DNA of 64,000 nucleotides from Argyresthia goedartella. Taxonomy: Eukaryota > Arthropoda > Insecta > Lepidoptera > Argyresthiidae. A program made the position numbers and the translations under genes. Below the pieces are notes generated by a model that saw nothing but the letters and a program-made list of their open reading frames with translations, was not told the DNA's origin and made no database searches. Position 1 is the stretch's first letter. Every line of letters starts with the position of its first letter. This document shows, in pieces, positions 55,261 to 64,000 of this stretch. The stretch spans positions 3,596,001 through 3,660,000 of the forward strand of contig OX463829.1 in NCBI GenBank assembly GCA_949825045.1, given 5' to 3'.

Positions 55261-56500
55261 TCTGAAAAAAGTAGCTAAGGCATTAGGACCAAAACGTACA
55301 CTCTGTGCACTTTTACAAATTTGTGTAATTTTGCATTTTTTTGTCATTTTACACTAAATTGTCAAAAGTACATATCTGAACTTGCAGGCAAACGAATCCG
55401 CCTAAAAAGACAAGTTAACACAATATGACACAAATTTGTTATTTTTTTATTTTATTTTTATTTTTATTTTTTTTATTTTGATATTTCCACTTGGGCATCG
55501 TGTAGGGTGTCTTACGAGCATAATTTTATGTCATATGCATGTTTTCCCTAGGACCAATATTTATAGAGATATCGATATTACAAACATAATATGACGTATA
55601 TCTCGAAATCGGTGAGGTGCACGAGGAAAATGTTTATAACCAAAAGTGATAGCAAAAAGCAGCACTACACGATTCCGAAGCAAAAAATAACAGTCAAAAA
55701 AAATATTTTTTAACACAATTTTTCTAAGTCGCTGGATGCTGGATTTTTCCATTGATAAAAAAAAGGGGCTTCCGCCCCCTTATCGACACTGAACTCCAAT
55801 CATAAAGCCGCGGAACCTTTGATATGGAAACCCCAATCATCACATCACCCCGAAACCTATGATATGGAGTTTCACCGAATATGACTGAAAACACCCGCAC
55901 CCTGTAGTGAGATTCTGTCTGTGTGTGAGTAAAATGGCGTCGCGGAATGCTTATGTGTGCGGGTGAAGCATGTGAATTGGATGCCTGATCACGTTTCTGA
56001 CGGAAAATCAGCTAATTGGTACATTATTTTGATAAAGAAACCTATAAAAATGGATTCCTTATAAGATTTCCAATAAGATATGTGTAATTTTTATTGAAAT
56101 CTAACTGTATTTCTCATTGGAATTACAAATAGCATTGGGGGGAATCCGTCTGGTTGCATGACGTATCATGTAAATTTGCCGATTTTCTGGACATCTTGAT
56201 GAATTTTACTATGATTTGTGGTTTGTTTATCGCAAATAGAGTTGTAAATATGAATAAAACAAATACTTACCTCAATTCACCAAAAAAACTACACTTTTCT
56301 CCCAATAAAATTTCACCACCAAATACGTTGGGAGCGTCCGGAAGAAAGTGATTTTCAAAACGCGGTTGAATTATTTTTTTCTACGGAAAAGCATAAACTA
56401 GCACACAGACCATAAAGTTTGTCTAATTGGGTGTCCACACATGATCGAACCGTAAAAATTGGTCCAAACGTTGGATAAAAAATACCGGTTTCAAAAATAT
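55261..56500. other. Upstream of the piggyBac gene; no gene recognised
   Basis: It contains paired motifs ACCTTTGATATGGA and ACCTATGATATGGA (about 55815 and 55857) and T-rich runs. No promoter can be called with confidence. Confidence 0.35.
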
Positions 56501-57590
56501 TAGTCATCCCGCTGCTTATGCTGACAGCGGTACAGGGAGTGACCGGGGCCGCGCTGCTTATGCTGACGGCGGAAAAGGAGAGGTTAAACAGTTAGCAGTC
56601 CTGCTCGCTCATACCATAAATGAATGTTGTCTATAGTTAGTTGAGGCTCTAGGCATATTCAATGGAGGTTTGAATCTGAGTGACCTCAATGGAACAATGA
56701 AGTTAACTTTCCTCAGGAGGACCGAATCAATATCATTGACTGAGCGAGCGAAGCGAGCGAAGGGCTCCATTTCTAAAAGACAGGCCAATTTTGCTTTCGT
56801 CTGTCTCTATATATGTCTGTCAGTTCCGGTCTAGGGGCCACAGTTTTCAAGAGATCCTTACGAAACTTGGCACACGTGTTCCTTGAACTAAAATATATTT
56901 TTTGTCGAGAGATTTTTCAGATTAGTGTGTTTTTTAGTTTTTTTAAACTATATTTATTTTTCATTTTTTAGTTCAAGTGCGCGAGCCGTAAAGTAAGTAG
57001 AATGTTTTGTCAATCCCCCAAATACGTTTCAATTTAAACGTATAGCTTTGTGGACTTAGAAATTTTTAGAAAAACCGCGAATGGCTCATTAAATCAGTTA
57101 TGGTTCCTTAGATCGTACCCACATTTACTTGGGTAACTGTGGTATTTTTTTATTAGAAATAAATTAATCCTGGCGATCCTAATCATGATCATGAGATAAA
57201 CTTATGAAATTATTACATTATCGCTGATTCTTGATAAGTGTACAAAGTTTGAATTGAATCTGTCCGTTTAAAGTGTGTCAAAATCGAGTCCAAAGGAGTC
57301 GGTTACATACAAACAAACAAACATACAGGTGAAGCTAATAAAAGCGTTGTAATATTAAGTATTATATACCTCATAGGTTATTGTGAAAATAATGCCATAC
57401 AAATGGGGAGAAGATGGGAAAATCCTCATTTTTTTACCATTTCTTACGGAATTTAACACAGACTTTCCTTGAATAAAAATATTTCTGTTGTTGAGAGCCA
57501 ATTGACTCGAGTTTGTTTTACATCACACTTGTAAGAAAAAAGGGGAAAAAATGAAACTTCTACCTAATTTCATACTTTTCTTAAACAGAG
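56501..57590. other. No gene; short tandem motif at 56515-56580
   Basis: GCTGCTTATGCTGAC occurs twice ~40 bases apart, and GAGCGAGCGAAGC at about 56740. The rest resembles AT-rich background. Confidence 0.4.
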
Positions 57591-57592
57591 TC

Positions 57593-57819
57593 GTATGCAC
57601 CCGGACAGGTGGGCGAAGATCGCCACTGATTGGGTGCCACATGACGGCTACCGGCGTAGGGTCAGGCCAAGGCGGAGGTGGCGGGAAGACCTCGATCGGT
57701 TTCCGCCGGGGTGGCCGGAGGTGGCACTGAGCCACGATGTGTGGACTCAAAGGGGGGAAGCCTCTGTCCAGCAGTGGGACACTATCGTACAGTCTACGTT
57801 AAAAAAAAGTTTTAGCTAA
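57593..57819 (+). pseudogene. RTE-type LINE ORF2, C-terminal end
   Basis: The plus-strand frame reads YRRRVRPRRRWREDLDRFPP, then GEASVQQWDT and a stop at 57817-57819. The W-(R/T)-DDL-x...AYVQQW pattern is the ending of RTE-clade ORF2 proteins. Sequence before 57593 is unrelated, so it is 5'-truncated. An (ATTAAA)n tail at about 57885-57920 fits the 3' end. Confidence 0.78.
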
Positions 57820-57919
57820 TTGATATGGCAAAAATCTTCTGAGTGAGATCTGCCTGAAGGGCGATCATATCAACATGAGATGATTTAAAATTAAAATTAA
57901 ATTAAAATTAAAAATTTAT

Positions 57920-58237
57920 TTATTTACCAGAAAGTTATGTAACAATCTAATATTATGCTTATGACCCACACACTAGGTATAACCTGTATCGTGGAGGTCT
58001 ATAATGAAATTTCAATGTTGTGTTGTCCTGAGTTTGGGATAGCAACAGCAATAAAATAAAAAGTAATTGTAATTAGGGAACTCTTACATACCAAGGTGAC
58101 CAAACCCTTCCAGACCACTGAAATAGTAATATAAAATATACTACACACATAAACAATATATATCTATATATAATTAGGGATAAGGATAGATAAATAAGTA
58201 AATAAGCAATTCTGAATTTGTTTTAGAAAGAGGAGTT
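57920..58237. other. Short spacer / LINE 3' UTR
   Basis: No gene. It is possibly the 3' UTR of the minus-strand LINE fragment that follows. Confidence 0.4.
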
Positions 58238-58670
58238 TTAGACTAGAAGCGCTTCAGTGGAATCATAATCTAATGTCACTAGCCACTTCAAGAGCTTAAC
58301 CCTTAACTCGCGTACAGTGGTAGTTTTGACTTCGTTGTGCTTGCATATTGTATTGTATAGGTGTGGCAAAGCGAAGAAACTGAACCTTTTCGCAAATGTC
58401 GTGTTCACTGCTGGCAGCTGCACCCTATAAATTCTTTTTTCCAAGAGACGGGGGAAATCCTCTGCATTAATTGAAATACTGTGCTGGAGAAGTGATGCCC
58501 TGAGAATGTAAAGTTGGCGTACTGAAAGTACATTGCATTCGCTGAGGATTGATTTTGTGGGGTAGCGGAACGGTTTCCTCGTCATCACTTTTAGGATCGA
58601 TCGCTGTGCTCGTTCCAGAGTTATGAGCGTGGTTTTGTGTGTGGCTCCCCATGCTGTGATTTAACAACAA
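58238..58670 (-). pseudogene. LINE C-terminal fragment (minus)
   Basis: On the minus strand WGATHKTTLITLERAQRSIL continues through KPFRYPTKSILSECNVLSVR and RQLYILRASLLQHS to a stop at 58238 after TALLV. This is the tail following RT in a CR1/Jockey-like LINE. The first part is in a different frame, so one frameshift lies near 58590. Confidence 0.75.
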
Positions 58671-58674
58671 CATG

Positions 58675-58835
58675 GCGTCAAGCCTTTTCCCATATGGGGT
58701 GGAAAAGGCACAATTGTGCCCACTTTGAGCCAGTTATTCACTACTCAATTTTGCGTGTCGCCGCAGCTATGGAGTAATGAAGGTTTCCTTACGATGTTTT
58801 TCCATCACCGTTGGAACGTCCGTATAGTGTACCTA
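58675..58835 (+). repeat. REP-2 element
   Basis: Same family as 39015-39195; contains ATGGAGTAATGAAGGTTTCC and CCATCACCGTTGGAACGTCC. Confidence 0.65.
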
Positions 58836-58849
58836 AGATAAATTACAAA

Positions 58850-59007
58850 AAATTCCAAAATTCCAAATGTCTTTATTACTGTAGATATTAACATATACTT
58901 AGCAATCGTCATTTTTTGCCACTTCTCTACATTGGACCACTATGGGAGAAGAATTCCAAATTCCAAATTCCAATTGTCTTTATTACTGTAGATATTTTTA
59001 TTTATTA
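58850..59007 (-). mobile_element. Two tandem LINE-A 3' end stubs
   Basis: The LINE-A minus-strand end (AAATGTCTTTATTACTGTAG) occurs at 58864 and again, slightly changed, at about 58972. The second stub abuts the Jockey element at ~59010. Confidence 0.72.
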
Positions 59008-59012
59008 TTTAG

Positions 59013-59500
59013 GTGCGGCGTCCTGTGTCCCCGAGGGCAGAGCTTGAGCTGGACGAATTATATTTAATTCGGGCCGCTCAAGCCAACCTGTTTTCGGCGG
59101 GCCTACTTCGTGCCATGGAGGCATACGTCGCCGCAAGCCGCGCTGCCCTGTCGGGCAAGCCCGCGGCTTGTATCGGCGCCGAGCCCCTCGACGCGCAATT
59201 AGTGGAGCAGGCAAAAACACGGCCTTTGGTGCAGCCACCAACCCGCGGGACGAGGCGCCCGCGTAGCGAAAGCCCGAGCGACGAGCTGCGTCTCCGAGGA
59301 GACGGAAAGCGAGTCCAGCTTGCGGACTCGCCGACCCCGCCACCGTAGAACCAGCCGCCGCCGAGGAAGACGGGCCTCGACATGCCGTCGCTGTCGCCCT
59401 GGACGGGCGCTGCAGGCATCCGCCCCTGCCCCTGGACCGACCGCCGCGTGTGAAAGAGACAGTGAGAGTGCTACAACACAAATGACAGGTACGAGTGTTT
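59013..59500 (+). pseudogene. Jockey-type ORF1, N-terminal part in other frames
   Basis: The plus-strand open stretch at 59013-59348 (ELELDELYLIRAAQANLFSA, MEAYVAASRAALSG) fits an ORF1 N-terminus, but it ends in a stop and does not join the frame of 59511-60998. A second open stretch (59320-59598) overlaps. At least two frame changes probably broke ORF1 here. Confidence 0.5.
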
Positions 59501-59510
59501 CACCTAATAA

Positions 59511-60998
59511 GTGCTCTCCCGCAGTGTCGTTTGCCGCGGCGGCCGCGACCGCAATTCCCGTGTCTGGGGCACCGCGCCTCAGCTCCCCCGACCAGTGAGG
59601 CACCCGGTGCCGCCAACCGCGCGTCCGCCCGCCCCGTCGGCGACCACGTCGCGAGTGCCCGCCCGCCCCACGCGCTCCGCCGCTGCGCCCGCGATAGTGC
59701 CCGCCCGCCCTACGCGCCCCGCCGCCGCGCCCGAGAACCCGCCCACCGCCGCGACTGTGCCCGCCCGCCCTACGCGCCCCGCCGCTGTGCCTGCGAACCC
59801 GCACGCCGCCGCACCCGCGATAGGGCCCGCCCGCCCAATGCCGCCCGCCCGCTCAACGCCGCCTGCCACTGCCGCCGCCCAAGCCGCAGCCGCGATCGCC
59901 ACCACCACCGCCGCCCCGTCGGGAGGCGCTGCGCCACAGCAGCCCCGCCAGCCGCGCTATCCGCCCCTTATTGTGGAGGTCCTTCCCAACTGGGCCGACC
60001 ACTTCAGGGCGATAGCCAGCGAGCTCGGCTGGGCTCCCAGCGCGCGCGCCTATCAAAAGGGTGTGCGCTTCACCCCCACGGCCGACGACGAGTACCGGCT
60101 TGTACAGCGCTATCTGTGCAGGCTGGAGAAGGACCACGGAGTTCGGTGGTTCTCTTACTCGCTGCCGGCTGACAAGGCCCAGAAGGTGGCGATCCGCGGG
60201 CTGCCTTCCAACACTACGCCGGAAGAGATCGTCGCGGCACTTGCAGAACTCGGTGTGGAGGCCGAGTACTGCAAGCAGATCCGGGCGCGCAAGGGGCGCC
60301 CCGGTTGCATCTTCTACGCGACCCTGCGGAAGAATCCCGACCGTGCCCCCGGTGCAGTATATGAGATCTCAGAGCTCATGTACATGCCGGGGGTGAAGAT
60401 CGAGGCTTGGCGCTCCAAGCAGGGCCCGGCCCAGTGCCACAGGTGCCAACAGTTCCGGCACTCGTCGCATATGTGCCACCGCCCCCTGGCGTGCGTGCGT
60501 TGCGGCGGTCCCCACTCGGCGCGGGAGTGCCCCCGCCCGAAAGACCAGCCGCCGACGTGCGCCAATTGCGATGGCCCGCACACGGCCAATAATGCGACGT
60601 GCCCCGTGTTCCGCCAGGAGGCGCGGAACAAGAAGGCCGGCACTGTGGCGCTCACTAATGCGCCTGGGCACAAGAAGATGCAGCCTCCCCCTCCGCTACG
60701 CCCTGATCTGCAGGAAGAAACGGCGCCCGCCTCGCTTATGGCGCAGGCGAACGACGGAGTCCCCAGGCAGAAGACGAAGCGGGGGGGGAAGAAGAAGAAG
60801 AAGAAGGCGTCGGCTCCACCTGCCGCCGGCGCCGCGGCGGCTAATCTCGCCGCTAGCGAGACTGCGGCCGCCGCTGGCGCCGCCACTCCGGCTGCGGCGA
60901 TAGGGCAGCAGGACTTGGGGCACCTCACAGCCCTGCTCGCCCTCCTCAGCGACCCCACTGCCCTGGGCAGACTCACCGCTCTGCTCCGCAATGCATGA
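59511..60998 (+). CDS. Jockey-type ORF1 (gag-like) protein
   Basis: This 495-residue frame (first codon CTG here; the true start is probably upstream of a frameshift) has four parts. Residues ~30-145 are Pro/Ala/Arg-rich with repeated VPARPTR units. Residues ~150-300 carry an RNA-recognition-like region (PLIVEVLPNWADHFRAIASE, KVAIRGLPSNTTPEEIVAAL, ARKGRPGCIFYATLRKNPDR). Residues ~309-366 hold three zinc knuckles: CHRCQQFRHSSHMC, CVRCGGPHSAREC and CANCDGPHTANNATC. The tail is Lys- and Ala-rich. Such proteins bind the element's RNA and form the RNP with ORF2. The TGA stop (60996-60998) overlaps the ORF2 ATG. Confidence 0.88.
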   Translation: MLSRSVVCRGGRDRNSRVWGTAPQLPRPVRHPVPPTARPPAPSATTSRVPARPTRSAAAPAIVPARPTRPAAAPENPPTAATVPARPTRPAAVPANPHAAAPAIGPARPMPPARSTPPATAAAQAAAAIATTTAAPSGGAAPQQPRQPRYPPLIVEVLPNWADHFRAIASELGWAPSARAYQKGVRFTPTADDEYRLVQRYLCRLEKDHGVRWFSYSLPADKAQKVAIRGLPSNTTPEEIVAALAELGVEAEYCKQIRARKGRPGCIFYATLRKNPDRAPGAVYEISELMYMPGVKIEAWRSKQGPAQCHRCQQFRHSSHMCHRPLACVRCGGPHSARECPRPKDQPPTCANCDGPHTANNATCPVFRQEARNKKAGTVALTNAPGHKKMQPPPPLRPDLQEETAPASLMAQANDGVPRQKTKRGGKKKKKKASAPPAAGAAAANLAASETAAAAGAATPAAAIGQQDLGHLTALLALLSDPTALGRLTALLRNA

Positions 60999-63638
60999 GC
61001 CGCTCAGGGTCATCCACTGGAACGCGCAGTCGCTGACAGGGAAGAAGCGGCTGCTCCACGTGTTCCTGAGGGACTACCGCGTCGACGTGATGCTCATCAG
61101 CGAGACATTCCTAGCCGGAAGCGACAAGCTGTCGCTGCCCGGTTACTTCGTCTACCGCAAGGACGAGAGGTCCACCAGTGGCCGGGCCTTTCGAGGCTTG
61201 GCAGTCATCGTCGGCAGGAAGATCGTCCATCAGCTCGTTGACGCCCAGGAGTATACATCCCTGTATGCGTTGGGCGTCGACCTCCAGGTCGCCGGCCAGG
61301 TGCTGCGACTGTTCGCCGTGTACAAGCCCCCCAGTACCCCAATCCGCACCTCTGAACTACGGGGGTTGCTACAGTCGCCGCATCCGACACTCGTCGCTGG
61401 CGACCTCAACGCCAAGCACACCGTCTGGAACTCCACCAGGGTGTGCCCAGCTGGACGCGCCATCCTTGCCGACTCCGTGAGCCATAACTACGATGTCATC
61501 GGTCCCGACGAGCCCACCCACTTCGATTCGCGGGCCGGTTGGGACACCATCGACGTCGTAGTCATCAGAGGCCTCCGGACTCCGCCGAGCCAGGAGGTTC
61601 TCCCTGACCTCCCATCGGACCACAGGCCAGTACTTCTCGTCCTGGCGGACCTGCCCACCCGGGTATCTCCGCCAGCATCACGCCGACGCTACCAGTGGGG
61701 CGCCTTCACCGCCGCCCTCGACCAGTCTTCGACCACATGTCCAGTCAACCAGCCGGAAGACGTTGACCGCCTGGCATCGCTGCTAACCACCCAGATCCGA
61801 GACGCGCTCGACCTATCATCGCATACCGTAGCTCGCGGGGGGAAGCCCAATCCTCTTCCTGCTGAGCTACGCGCACTCATCCGCGATAAGCGCGCTCTCC
61901 GGAAGCAGTGGCAGCAAACCCGCTGCCCAACGATGAAGACCAGGCTCAACGCCATGACGGCAGAGCTGAAGCGCCGACTTGATCTCCATGCCGAAGAATC
62001 TTGGGAACGCCACGTCGAGTCCATGGGCGACCACGTCCCCTCCGTGCATCGCCTATGCCGGGATTTGTCGACTACTGCAACTCCCGTCCGACCAATCCTG
62101 GGCAGCGACGGCCTACCAAGATTTCGAGCCCAAGACCGTGCGGAGATCTTCGCCGAATGCCTCGAGAAGCAGTTCAAGCCGAACCCTACGGATGATGTGG
62201 AGCACGTCGCAGCAGTCGAGAGACACCTGCGAGAGTACTTCGCCTCGCCGCTAGCTCCCAAAGAGGACCCCACCGTCGTCACGCCCAGCCAGATCATGCG
62301 TGCATTCAGACGTACCAAGCCCAGGAAAGCCCCGGGCGCAGACCGCATACCTTACATGGCGCTGCTACATTTGCCGCCACGTATTGTGGCGGCCGTTACG
62401 CGCCTGTTTAACGGTATCTTGCGCACGGGCCACTTCCCAACCCAATGGAAGGAGGGCTTGGTCATCATGTTGCCCAAGCCGGGCAAGGACTCCAAGCTGC
62501 CTGAGAGCTATCGGCCGATAACTCTACTGAGTACCATCTCAAAGGTGTTTGACAAACTCCTGCTGGCGAAGCTACTGCCCCACATCCAGCCGCGCCCGGA
62601 ACAGTTCGGCTTCAGGCCCGAGCATTCTACGACGCTTCAGCTCACCAGAGTACTGAATGACATGACGGTTTGTTTAAACAAGAAGGAATACACTGTCGCA
62701 GTACTCCTGGACATGGAGAAGGCGTTTGACAGAGTATGGCACGAGGGGTTGCTGTACAAATTGTCGACGTCTCCAGCCCCACGAAGACTGGTCCAGATCA
62801 TCGCCTCCTTCCTGAAGAATCGCCGCTTCCGAGTGATGGTGGAAGACGCCGTCTCCGAGGAACACCCCGCTGCAGCCGGCGTCCCTCAGGGGTCCTGCCT
62901 GTCTCCAGCCTGTTACTCCCAATATACGGACGACATCCCCGTCGGGCCGGGTGCCCAGCTGGCACTCTTCGCCGACGACGCTGCCTACTACGCGTCGTCG
63001 ATCCAGGCACGGCACGCTGCCGTCAAACTGCAGCGCACCCTGGACATCTTGCCCGACTGGCTCGCCAAGTGGCGGTTGTCCGTCAACGTTGGGAAGACGC
63101 AGGCGCTCATCACAGGCCAGTCCCCCCTTCCACCACCACTCCAGCTCCAAGGACAGAACATCGCGTGGCTCCGCAGGTGAAGTACCTGGGAGTGACCATC
63201 GATCGCCGGCTCACCATGAAGCAACATGTCGACAACGTCGTCAACCAGGTCAAGGTGGCACGCGCCAAGCTGCGTCCACTTCTCGACTCCAGCCTCCCTC
63301 TGAGGGCGAAGCTCGGGATCTACAAGTGCTACGTGAGATCCCGCCTCACCTACGCGGCCCCGGCATGGTACGCCCTGTGCTCGGAGACGAACAAACGGAG
63401 ACTCCGAGCCCAAGAGAACCTCTCTTTGCGTACCATCGTCGACGCCCCCCGCTACGTGAGGAATGCGACGATCCAAAGGGACCTCAGATGGGAACCAGTG
63501 GACCAGTTTGTCCAGAGGCTGGCGAAGGGCATGTTCGCGCGTGCGGATAGCTCACAACATCCGCATATCCGCGACATATCGCCGTACCACGCGCGCCCGC
63601 TGAACCGCCGCCGCCTGCCACGCGACCTGGTTGCCTAG
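60991..63638 (+). pseudogene. Jockey-type ORF2: endonuclease + reverse transcriptase, one frameshift
   Basis: From the ATG at 60991 the frame runs 729 codons to 63180. The apurinic-type endonuclease has IHWNAQS (~8-14), LISETFL (~35-41), AGDLNAKH (~136-143) and PSDHRPV (~208-214, His ~211). The RT has APGADRIPYMALL, LLDMEKAFDRVW, GVPQGSCLSP and LFADDAA (Asp ~662-663). All of these residues are present. Near 63165 a one-base loss shifts the frame. The C-terminal part continues in the next frame to 63638 (QVKYLGVTIDRRLTMKQHVD, YVRSRLTYAAPAWYALCSET, HIRDISPYHARPL). Without the shift the protein would be ~880 residues, normal for Jockey. The endonuclease nicks target DNA and RT copies the RNA onto it. 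Confidence 0.93.
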
Positions 63639-63816
63639 CCGGCGATCATCCAACGGAACACCCCAAGTAAGAAGATTTCCACCGCCCGCGAGGGCCCCCC
63701 GATGACCTGTCCATAGGAGTGGACAGAGGCGCTTCTTCAGGAAGAGATCCGATGATCTGACCCTGACTCCCCACGCCCCAGAATGGGTGCGTGAGATGAA
63801 AACTTGATTGATTGAC
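63639..63816 (+). other. 3' UTR of the Jockey element
   Basis: GC-rich, no frame, ending in AAAACTTGATTGATTGAC, which is likely the 3' tail. Confidence 0.65.
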
Positions 63817-63820
63817 GGAC

Positions 63821-64000
63821 AGCCAGGCGACAAAGGAGACTCCGCCGGCACGCAAGAAGGCACCGAGCACGCGCGCCTCGGCGAAATCCAGGGCTCGCAA
63901 GCGCGAGCTCGAGAAGGCCCGGCAGGAGCTGCTGCAGAAACAAGTGGAGCTTGCAGCCGCGCGCGTCACTCTACTCGAACAGGAATCGAGCGACGAGGGA
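63821..64000 (+). pseudogene. Possible start of a second ORF1 (coiled coil), cut by the window end
   Basis: In the frame from 63822 the plus strand encodes a Lys/Arg/Ala-rich stretch, then KRELEKARQELLQKQVELAA and ARVTLLEQESSDEG. It is charged and heptad-like, as in the N-terminal coiled coils of Jockey-clade ORF1 proteins. It starts directly after the tail of the first element. It may be a second, head-to-tail copy or another element. The window ends before it can be tested. Confidence 0.5.

Larger units (their letters stand above)
59008..63820 (+). mobile_element. Nearly full-length Jockey-clade non-LTR retrotransposon
   Basis: GC content rises sharply relative to the flanks. The element has an ORF1 with zinc knuckles, an ORF2 with endonuclease and RT, an ~180-bp 3' UTR, and ends in a short TTGATTGATTGA-type run. 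The 5' boundary is inferred from the end of the LINE-A stub. The promoter was not identified. Confidence 0.9.

Noticed and set aside
57593..57819. Host gene encoding an Arg-rich protein
   Set aside because: The WREDL and VQQW motifs fit the end of RTE-type LINE ORF2, and upstream sequence is unrelated.
59199..59908. Long minus-strand frames rich in Gly/Arg/Ala opposite the Jockey ORF1
   Set aside because: They are by-products of the GC-rich coding strand and show no domain; the plus-strand ORF1 with zinc knuckles explains the region.
62736..63160. Plus-strand frame overlapping the ORF2 RT in another frame
   Set aside because: Only its part after ~63165 is real (the frameshifted ORF2 tail); the earlier part is a shadow of the RT frame.

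Overview
The window looks like insect nuclear DNA, most likely from a moth or butterfly. It is AT-rich and has no bacterial-style gene packing. It is filled with Jockey/CR1-like and RTE-like LINE fragments, BEL/Pao LTR elements, tRNA-derived SINEs, piggyBac and mariner sequences, and short inverted-repeat elements. The lepidopteran assignment is inference; insect or arthropod is much safer. No ordinary host protein-coding gene was recognised. Nearly every long reading frame belongs to a transposable element.

Layout. 1-18 kb: short LINE 3' ends, SINEs, a 5S-rRNA-like SINE, inverted-repeat elements, an AT microsatellite, and long stretches with nothing recognisable. 18.6-22.9 kb: a decayed minus-strand LINE split by an internally deleted BEL/Pao element (LTR - integrase - partial LTR, 5-bp target duplication). 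23-27 kb: an inverted-repeat element and a LINE reverse transcriptase split by another LINE end. 27.5-28.8 kb (minus): an apparently intact two-exon tyrosine recombinase gene (Crypton-like) with all catalytic residues visible. 29-38 kb: RTE fragment, a three-level nest (solo BEL LTR inside a LINE end inside a SINE), LINE remnants and a TTAA-flanked MITE. 38-48 kb: unclassified repeat families in paired copies, a MITE pair, and LINE and mariner fragments. 48.4-52.6 kb (minus): a BEL/Pao element with 5' LTR, gag, protease and the start of RT, with two in-frame stops and no 3' half. 52.9-55.3 kb (minus): a four-exon piggyBac transposase gene whose C-terminus is lost. 57.6-58.7 kb: two LINE ends. 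59.0-63.8 kb (plus): an almost complete Jockey-clade element with ORF1 (three zinc knuckles) and ORF2 (endonuclease + RT, one frameshift). It is followed at 63.8 kb by what looks like the start of a second ORF1.

How the parts relate. The elements do not form a host pathway. They record successive insertions. The solo LTR at 31.1 kb and the LTR at 52.1 kb are the same family. The SINE family occurs at least seven times and is both host and guest of other elements. The two most gene-like loci are the tyrosine recombinase and the multi-exon piggyBac gene. Either could be a young transposon or a domesticated derivative, and they are the best candidates for follow-up.
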